NCBI GenBank assembly: GCA_964353855.1 | Contig: CAYGWX010000098.1 | Location: forward strand, 1-5,382 | DNA length: 5,382 nucleotides | Source: CAYGWX01 sp964353855 [NCBI: uncultured bacterium] | GTDB lineage: Bacteria; Edwardsbacteria; CAYGWX01 | Direction of reading: 5' to 3' | Shown: piece by piece, positions 1 to 3,448 of the stretch | Position numbering within the stretch: position 1 is the stretch's first letter | How the letters are laid out: every line of letters starts with the position of its first letter | The notes under the pieces: generated by a model | The model's input: only the letters and a program-made list of their open reading frames with translations | Told to the model about the DNA's origin: nothing | Database searches by the model: none | Translations under genes and position numbers: made by a program

Positions 1-333
1 CGACAGTTGGGCGAATACCTCAAGCGAAAACGAAAAGCGCTCGGCCTGACCCAGGCTGAACTGGCAGAAGCTGCCGACCTCTCTACCCACTTTATCAGCA
101 TGGTGGAGCACGGCGAGGTCTCTCCCTCCCTTCCGACATTAGCCCGGCTGGCCGCAGCCTTGAACCTCTCCCTGAGCAGCATACTCGACTTCGAAAGGCC
201 ATATACACCTACCTCACAAGAGGTTGCTATTCATCAGCTTATCAGGGCTGCTCGGCATCTTAGATCTGAAGACATCCTCCTGTTGACCCGCTTTCTGAAG
301 AATCTCTCCGTACCTTCCCTAAAGAAAAAATAA
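1..333 (+). CDS. XRE-family helix-turn-helix transcriptional regulator (5' end outside window)
   Basis: This is a small cytoplasmic DNA-binding protein of the XRE/Cro-CI type. Counting from the first in-frame codon, the helix-turn-helix spans about residues 16-37: LTQAELAEAADLS is helix 2 and the turn, and THFISMVEHG is the recognition helix. The usual 'P(S/T)LPTLARLAAALN' helix follows. A tail of about 45 residues (RPYTPTSQEVAIHQLIRAARHL onward, ending in a lysine-rich SLKKK) lies after the domain and may serve dimerisation. The frame is open at base 1 (codons Arg-Gln). A TTG at base 7 could start it, but the LGEYLKRKRK helix usually begins a few residues after the initiator, so the real start is probably just upstream. 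The gene uses more A/T-ending codons than its neighbours. It is separated from the next gene by 206 bases that contain a promoter. Whether it regulates that operon is unknown. Family assignment is firm; the target is not known. Confidence 0.9.
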   Translation, partial: RQLGEYLKRKRKALGLTQAELAEAADLSTHFISMVEHGEVSPSLPTLARLAAALNLSLSSILDFERPYTPTSQEVAIHQLIRAARHLRSEDILLLTRFLKNLSVPSLKKK

Positions 334-453
334 CGCTGGCCGAGCCCTATACCGGGATTAAAGGACTCACCGCAACCCCATCTTCAGGGCGTGGCTGCCA
401 GCCAATATAGTTTTAAGATGAAATGACGCCTGTCAAGGTAGGTGGACTCTCCC

Positions 454-483
454 TTGAACGTCGGCTCGGTTTTAGGGTATAAT
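454..483 (+). promoter_or_regulatory. Sigma-70-type promoter for the GNAT-to-VOC operon
   Basis: A TTGAAC -35 element (454-459) and a perfect TATAAT -10 element (478-483) are separated by 18 bases. A GG pair just before TATAAT adds to the match. Transcription would start near 489-491, which gives a leader of about 50 bases before the ATG at 540. This is the best promoter match I found in the window, and it lies directly upstream of six co-directional genes. It is predicted from sequence only. Confidence 0.7.
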
Positions 484-493
484 GCGAAAGAAG

Positions 494-535
494 GGTGAGA
501 AAGTGAAAAGGTGTGAAGGTGAGAAAGTGAAAAGG
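494..535 (+). repeat. Two-copy tandem repeat, 18-base identical unit with 24-base period, in the operon leader
   Basis: GGTGAGAAAGTGAAAAGG occurs at 494-511 and again without mismatch at 518-535, separated by TGTGAA. The first copy starts just after the predicted transcription start, and the second ends 4 bases before the ATG at 540. Its AAAAGG is the only plausible ribosome binding site for that gene. The unit is purine-rich, unlike the flanking DNA. It resembles GTGAGAAAGTG-type tandem tracts that I recall from some environmental bacterial genomes; that resemblance is from memory. Confidence 0.88.
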
Positions 536-539
536 CGGG

Positions 540-1022
540 ATGGCTGAGGAATATCCCTTGCGGGAAGCCGGGGAGGCGGATATCCCGGTCCTGGTCCAGC
601 TCCGGCGCAGGATGCATGAGGAGATCCGGCTCTCCAGAGGGCTGCCCGCAGTCCCAGCAGAGATGGCCGCCATGGAGCAGACCTACGCCCGCTTCGCCCG
701 GGCCCGCCTCGCGGACGGAACGATGAAAGCCTGGGTCATCCAGGCCCAGGGCCAAATCGTCGCCTGCGGAGCCCTTCTCGTTCTCCTTTATCCCCCCAAC
801 CCCATTGACCCGAGCGGACGCACGGCCCGCCTGTACAGCATGTATACCCTGCCGGAATACCGGCGCAAAGGATTAGCCCGCCGGATCGCTCTGAAGGCCA
901 TTGATTACTGCAAGGCCCAAGGCATCAAGCGCCTCGCCCTGGGCGCCAGCCCGATGGGGAAGCCCCTGTACGAGTCGCTGGGCTTCCAGCCCACCAGCGA
1001 GATGCGATTAGAGCTGAGTTAG
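540..1022 (+). CDS. GNAT-family N-acetyltransferase
   Basis: A 160-residue GCN5-related acetyltransferase, predicted to move an acetyl group from acetyl-CoA to an amine of an unknown acceptor in the cytoplasm. The acetyl-CoA pyrophosphate loop is clear: after strand RLYSMYTLPEYR (97-108) comes RRKGLA (108-113), matching the (Q/R)xxGx(G/A) motif, then helix RRIALKAIDYCKAQGIK. The C-terminal motif KRLALGASPMGKPLYESLGF (130-149) is the usual GNAT strand 5, helix 4 and 'lYeslGF' segment. The N-terminal half (about 17-55) is helical and charged, as expected for helices 1-2. The length is normal. ATG 540 is the first start after an in-frame stop at 528-530, so the start is well fixed. The Shine-Dalgarno is weak (AAAAGG at 530-535), inside the second leader repeat. 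The first gene of the operon, it ends 6 bases before the grpB start. The family is certain; the substrate cannot be inferred. Confidence 0.93.
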   Translation: MAEEYPLREAGEADIPVLVQLRRRMHEEIRLSRGLPAVPAEMAAMEQTYARFARARLADGTMKAWVIQAQGQIVACGALLVLLYPPNPIDPSGRTARLYSMYTLPEYRRKGLARRIALKAIDYCKAQGIKRLALGASPMGKPLYESLGFQPTSEMRLELS

Positions 1023-1028
1023 ACGCTC

Positions 1029-1589
1029 GTGAAAGAGAAGACAACCCCGCCCAGGAAAATCACCCTCGTTCCGCACCAGCCGGAATGGGCGGCCAGGTTC
1101 CGGGCGGAGGCGTTGCGGCTCAGAGCCATCCTGGGCGACAATGCGGTCGCCTTCCACCACATCGGGAGCACGGCCATACCCGGTATCAAGGCCAAACCCA
1201 TCATCGACCTCCTGGTGGAGGTGCGGGATATCACCCGGGTGGATGATTCCAACTCTAAAATGATCCGGCAGGGATACCTTCCCAAAGGGGAGTTCGGCAT
1301 CCCCGGAAGACGGTATTTCAGAAAGGGAACGGAAATCCGCCACACCCATCATACGCATGTCTTCCAAACCGGGAACCCCCAATTCGAACGCCACCTTGAC
1401 TTTCGGGATTATCTGAGGGCCCATCCGGTCGAGGCTCAGGCTTACAGCCGGCTGAAAGAATCGCTGGCCCGGAAGTTTCCGGAAGACCCCGAGGGCTATA
1501 TGGACGGAAAGGACGGGTTCATCAAGAAGATAGAGAAAAAGGCAAAAGCCTGGAGAGAAAAGAGAGGGGCCGAAACAAGTTCAACATGA
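1029..1589 (+). CDS. GrpB family protein (UPF0157, nucleotidyltransferase fold)
   Basis: A 186-residue member of the GrpB/UPF0157 family, which has a predicted nucleotidyltransferase-like fold and mostly uncharacterised members. The diagnostic blocks are all present in order: ITLVPHQPEWAARF (11-24), HHIGSTAIPGIKAKPIIDLL (43-62), GEFGIPGRRYFRKG (87-100), RHTHHTHVF (104-112), HLDFRDYLRAHP (122-133) and the final Y..K..FI helix (157-166). GSTAIPG and the PIIDLLV aspartate correspond to the nucleotidyltransferase signature. The start is GTG 1029; an in-frame stop at 1020-1022 (the end of the GNAT gene) excludes anything further upstream, and no strong ribosome binding site is seen, so translation may be coupled to the GNAT gene. 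The tail after about residue 165 is lysine-rich, and the last six codons and the stop lie in what looks like a decayed dispersed repeat. Family assignment is secure; the biochemical role is unknown. Confidence 0.94.
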   Translation: MKEKTTPPRKITLVPHQPEWAARFRAEALRLRAILGDNAVAFHHIGSTAIPGIKAKPIIDLLVEVRDITRVDDSNSKMIRQGYLPKGEFGIPGRRYFRKGTEIRHTHHTHVFQTGNPQFERHLDFRDYLRAHPVEAQAYSRLKESLARKFPEDPEGYMDGKDGFIKKIEKKAKAWREKRGAETSST

Positions 1590-1618
1590 CGGGGTTTGAG
1601 GCTCTCGCAATGACGAGG
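1569..1618. repeat. Probable decayed dispersed repeat between grpB and the methyltransferase gene
   Basis: Two adjacent pieces resemble short repeats that I recall being scattered in many environmental bacterial genomes. GAAACAAGTTCAACATGACG (1572-1591) is close to the common form with GTTCAGCATGACG. CTCGCAATGACGAG (1604-1617) is the reverse complement of the common CGTCATTGCGAG element. The ATGACG core recurs 24 bases apart (1586 and 1610). The first piece supplies the last codons and stop of grpB; the second carries GAGG, the ribosome binding site of the next gene. Identification is from memory of such elements, and only this single locus is visible. Confidence 0.5.
1615..1618 (+). promoter_or_regulatory. 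Ribosome binding site that decides the methyltransferase start
   Basis: GAGG at 1615-1618 sits 7 bases before ATG 1626, a good spacing. The alternative in-frame TTG at 1620 is only 1 base from GAGG, too close to be used. The ATG is therefore preferred. Confidence 0.65.
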
Positions 1619-1625
1619 CTTGATC

Positions 1626-2354
1626 ATGCCGGTTTACGGTAAGAACTTCGCAGAGTTCTATAACCGGCACTGGTCGGACTGGACCGGGATGGTCTGGCCG
1701 TTCGTGTCCCGGACCGTAAACCAGGACTGCCCGAAGGCCGGGACATGGCTCGACCTTTGCTGCGGGACTGGACAACTGCTAAAAAAGGTCGCGGGGCGGG
1801 GCTTTTCGGTTTCGGGCCTTGACCTCTCAACCCATCAACTCCGCCACGCCAGACGCAACGCGCCCAAGGCCAAATTCGTCAGGGCGGACGTACAGCAGTA
1901 TTCCCTGCCCAAGCGATACGACGTCATCACCTGCCTGTTCGACAGCCTGAACTATATCCTCACCCCGGCCGGCCTCAAGGCCGCCTTTACCTCCGCGCGG
2001 CGTCACCTGAATTCGGACGGCCTGTTCATCTTCGACATGAACACCGAGGCCGGGTATCTCAAACAGTGGAACCGGGCCAGCGTCCGGGTCCGCGAGAAAA
2101 CCGGCCTCCTCATCATCGACACCTCCTACGACCGCAGGGCCCGGGTGGCGCAGTGCCTGATCAACGGGTTCATCAAGCATGGCAGGGATTACCACGGGTT
2201 CGAGGAACGACATATCCAGAGGGCCTACCCGGAAGGCACGCTAGACCGCCTTTTGAGGGAAACCGGGTTCACCTTCCGCAAATACGACGGGTACCGCTTC
2301 TCCAGACCGAGGAAAGATTCGGGGAGGCTGTTTTATGTTTGCTCGCCAAAGTGA
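1626..2354 (+). CDS. Class I SAM-dependent methyltransferase
   Basis: A 242-residue cytoplasmic enzyme with a Rossmann-type methyltransferase core, using S-adenosylmethionine to methylate an unidentified acceptor. Motif I is WLDLCCGTGQLL (41-52). Next come the acidic strand-2 end GLDLS (64-68), which contacts the SAM ribose, KFVRADVQ (83-90) with the adenine-binding Asp, and motif IV YDVITCLFDSLNYI (98-111). A strand-5 segment GLFIFDMNT (132-140) follows, then a C-terminal all-beta extension ending in RLFYVCSPK. The FDSLNY segment and the later FDMNT resemble small-molecule methyltransferases (methyltransferase domain 25 type) rather than rRNA or DNA enzymes; this is inference. The start is ATG 1626 because GAGG is correctly spaced there; a TTG 6 bases upstream is disfavoured. 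It lies 36 bases after grpB. Its last 20 bases overlap the start of a small ORF in another frame. Substrate unknown. Confidence 0.93.
   Translation: MPVYGKNFAEFYNRHWSDWTGMVWPFVSRTVNQDCPKAGTWLDLCCGTGQLLKKVAGRGFSVSGLDLSTHQLRHARRNAPKAKFVRADVQQYSLPKRYDVITCLFDSLNYILTPAGLKAAFTSARRHLNSDGLFIFDMNTEAGYLKQWNRASVRVREKTGLLIIDTSYDRRARVAQCLINGFIKHGRDYHGFEERHIQRAYPEGTLDRLLRETGFTFRKYDGYRFSRPRKDSGRLFYVCSPK
2321..2327 (+). promoter_or_regulatory. Strong Shine-Dalgarno inside the methyltransferase gene, serving the small ORF
   Basis: GGGGAGG at 2321-2327 lies 7 bases before ATG 2335. It is among the strongest ribosome binding sites in the window, yet sits within the 3' end of the methyltransferase coding region. 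No other start codon is placed to use it. It supports real translation of the ORF at 2335-2454. Confidence 0.55.
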
Positions 2355-2454
2355 TCGAAAGGAAGCCCTGCACTTCGTCCCCAAATCGTTGATCCGGATC
2401 CCGGACGGGGCGAACAAGGAATACCCCTATTTCAAGAGGAGAGGAAAGCCATGA
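2335..2454 (+). CDS. Probable 39-residue small protein, translationally coupled
   Basis: A 39-codon ORF starts with MFARQSDRKEALHFV and ends in EYPYFKRRGKP. Three things support it. First, GGGGAGG is spaced 7 bases from its ATG. Second, its stop overlaps the next gene's start as ATGA (2451-2454), and its start overlaps the methyltransferase end by 20 bases, a typical operon arrangement. Third, 26 of 39 codons end in G or C, and 17 of 18 do so in codons 11-28, matching the codon bias of the neighbours; the frame of the downstream gene over the same bases lacks this bias. The product is basic and soluble, with no signal peptide, membrane helix or cysteine pair, and I recognise no family. It could instead be a remnant of a larger gene, or a leader whose translation drives the downstream gene. 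Confidence 0.5.
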   Translation: MFARQSDRKEALHFVPKSLIRIPDGANKEYPYFKRRGKP

Positions 2455-2888
2455 AGATTCCGGAGTATGTGACCAAGGAAGAAGTTCGGAAGGTCTGCAG
2501 GATGCTCAAAATCAGGGACTGGACGGCCCTGCGGGAGGCCAAGGTCCTGCCCTCGGAAGCCCGCAAGATCCAGGGAGCCCTTCAGATCAAGGGGATGAAG
2601 TTCCCCTTGGAGGATTTCCTGCAGGGGTTGGAGGTGGAGCTGGAGCACGGAGTACGATTTCATGACGCCAACGTGACAAATAATCACCCCCTGCTGACCG
2701 GCAAGATCGTGCTCGCGCACTTCAAGGAAACCCTGCATTACTACAAGCTCCTGGAGGTCGCCGAGCTGGAGGGAGATATGCAGAAGGCCGCGGTCGCCGG
2801 GGACGCTAAGAAGCTCCTGGCCAAATACTGTAAACTGGCAAAGGCCAGGCTAATCCTCAGCCGGGCGGTTGCTGACCAACTGAAATAG
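2451..2888 (+). CDS. DUF5661 family protein of unknown function
   Basis: A 145-residue, mostly helical soluble protein. The central block reads FPLEDFLQGLEVELEHG (51-67), then NVTNNHPLLTGKIVLAH (74-90) and YYKLLEVAELEGD (97-109). From memory, this ELEHG / NVTN-LLTGKI-LAH / YY pattern is the signature of DUF5661, a small uncharacterised family. His66, His90, Glu64 and nearby acidic residues could be metal ligands, but that is speculation. The N-terminal 45 residues (TKEEVRKVCRMLKIRDW) and the C-terminal lysine-rich helix (AKKLLAKYCKLAKARLIL) are variable. ATG 2451 follows AGAGGAGAGG with GAGG at 2441-2444 spaced 6 bases, a strong site. The start overlaps the stop of the small upstream ORF. The frame stays open upstream to 2355 but has no coding-like codon bias there. 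A gap of 86 bases with no convincing promoter or terminator leads to the VOC gene. Confidence 0.85.
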   Translation: MKIPEYVTKEEVRKVCRMLKIRDWTALREAKVLPSEARKIQGALQIKGMKFPLEDFLQGLEVELEHGVRFHDANVTNNHPLLTGKIVLAHFKETLHYYKLLEVAELEGDMQKAAVAGDAKKLLAKYCKLAKARLILSRAVADQLK

Positions 2889-2974
2889 CCGGGCAGGAAC
2901 CTTTCCCTCGAAAACCGTTGTTATAAACCCCGACTGTTTCTTCAACGAAACCTTACTCCACGAGAGAGGAAAAC

Positions 2975-3334
2975 ATGCCCAGAGTCGTGCATTTCGAGAT
3001 CAACGCGGACAAGCCGGAGCGGGCGGCAGCATTCTATAAAAAAGCATTCGGCTGGAAAGTTGCCAAGTGGAAGGGCCCGATGGATTACTGGATGTGCATG
3101 ACCGGGAAGAAGGGCCAGCCCGGGATCGACGGCGCGATCACGCGCCGGATGAAGAAGGCGACGACGGTCAACACCATCGCCGTACCCTCACTAAAATCAT
3201 ACCTTCAGAAAGTCAAGAAGGCAGGCGGAAAACAGGTTATAAAGGAGGAAACCATCCCAGGCGTGGGCCAATTCGCCTATTGCACGGACACGGAGGGAAA
3301 TGTCTTCGGGCTCTTGCAGCCCAAGGCCAGGTAA
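2975..3334 (+). CDS. VOC family protein (glyoxalase/bleomycin resistance/dioxygenase fold)
   Basis: A 119-residue single-domain vicinal-oxygen-chelate protein built from two beta-alpha-beta-beta-beta modules. The first module starts VVHFEINADKPERAAAFYKK and continues AFGWKV, with His6 in the usual metal-ligand position and the typical 'FY...FGW' helix. The second has TVNTIAVPSLKSYLQKVKKA (64-83), GGKQVIKEETIPGVGQFAYC and the closing TDTEGNVFGLLQ (104-115), the usual 'D.eGN.fgl.q' ending. This subgroup resembles small-molecule-binding or lyase-like VOC proteins; there is no sequence basis for naming the ligand or claiming antibiotic resistance. Translation starts at ATG 2975 after GAGAGAGGA (2962-2970). 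It is the last gene before the terminator and the likely end of the operon that begins at 540, although the 86-base gap upstream leaves room for an internal promoter that I could not recognise. Confidence 0.94.
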   Translation: MPRVVHFEINADKPERAAAFYKKAFGWKVAKWKGPMDYWMCMTGKKGQPGIDGAITRRMKKATTVNTIAVPSLKSYLQKVKKAGGKQVIKEETIPGVGQFAYCTDTEGNVFGLLQPKAR

Positions 3335-3352
3335 CGTACCCTGAGTAAACGA

Positions 3353-3394
3353 AGCCCAAAAAGCAAGCCCCTAAGGGGTCTTGCTTTTTGGGCT
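3353..3394. terminator. Strong bidirectional-type intrinsic terminator after the VOC gene
   Basis: AGCCCAAAAAGCAAG (3353-3367) pairs perfectly with CTTGCTTTTTGGGCT (3380-3394). Inside this, CCCC (3368-3371) pairs with GGGG (3375-3378), with a single T bulge (3379) and a TAA loop. Read as a terminator, the core is the GCAAGCCCC stem followed by TTTTT (3385-3389) with the complementary AAAAA (3358-3362) ahead of it, so it could act from either side. It starts 18 bases after the VOC stop and closes the operon. Confidence 0.92.
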
Positions 3395-3448
3395 AAAATG
3401 TGATAGCCTATATAGGGATTAGAATTCATCGCCAACGTTTGGTTTCAA

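Noticed and set aside
335-402. GCTGGC / GCCAGC inverted repeat after the regulator gene as a terminator
   Set aside because: Six-base arms separated by 56 bases and no T-run; this does not resemble an intrinsic terminator.
404-436. Possible minus-strand promoter (TTGACA at 436-431, TATATT at 409-404)
   Set aside because: The 21-base spacing is too long, no better -10 sits at 16-18 bases, and the transcript would only run antisense into the regulator gene.
482-547. Short ORF (21 codons, starting MRKKGEKVKR) spanning the leader repeat and overlapping the GNAT start
   Set aside because: Its ATG overlaps the -10 element, so it would lie upstream of the predicted transcription start; there is no ribosome binding site, and the codons simply follow the repeat.
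384-755. 123-codon minus-strand ORF across the promoter, repeat and GNAT start
   Set aside because: Low-complexity product (repeated FSLSHP-type stretches come from the tandem repeat), no ribosome binding site, and it conflicts with the well-supported GNAT gene.
1018-1024. GTTAGAC, which matches the integron core GTTRRRY, next to genes of types common in integron cassettes
   Set aside because: A 7-base degenerate match is expected by chance several times in this window. The 6-base gap there leaves no room for an attC site, and none is seen in the other gaps.
2889-2974. Possible internal promoter before the VOC gene (TATAAA at 2922-2927)
   Set aside because: No acceptable -35 element at 16-18 bases upstream; the -10-like string alone is weak evidence.
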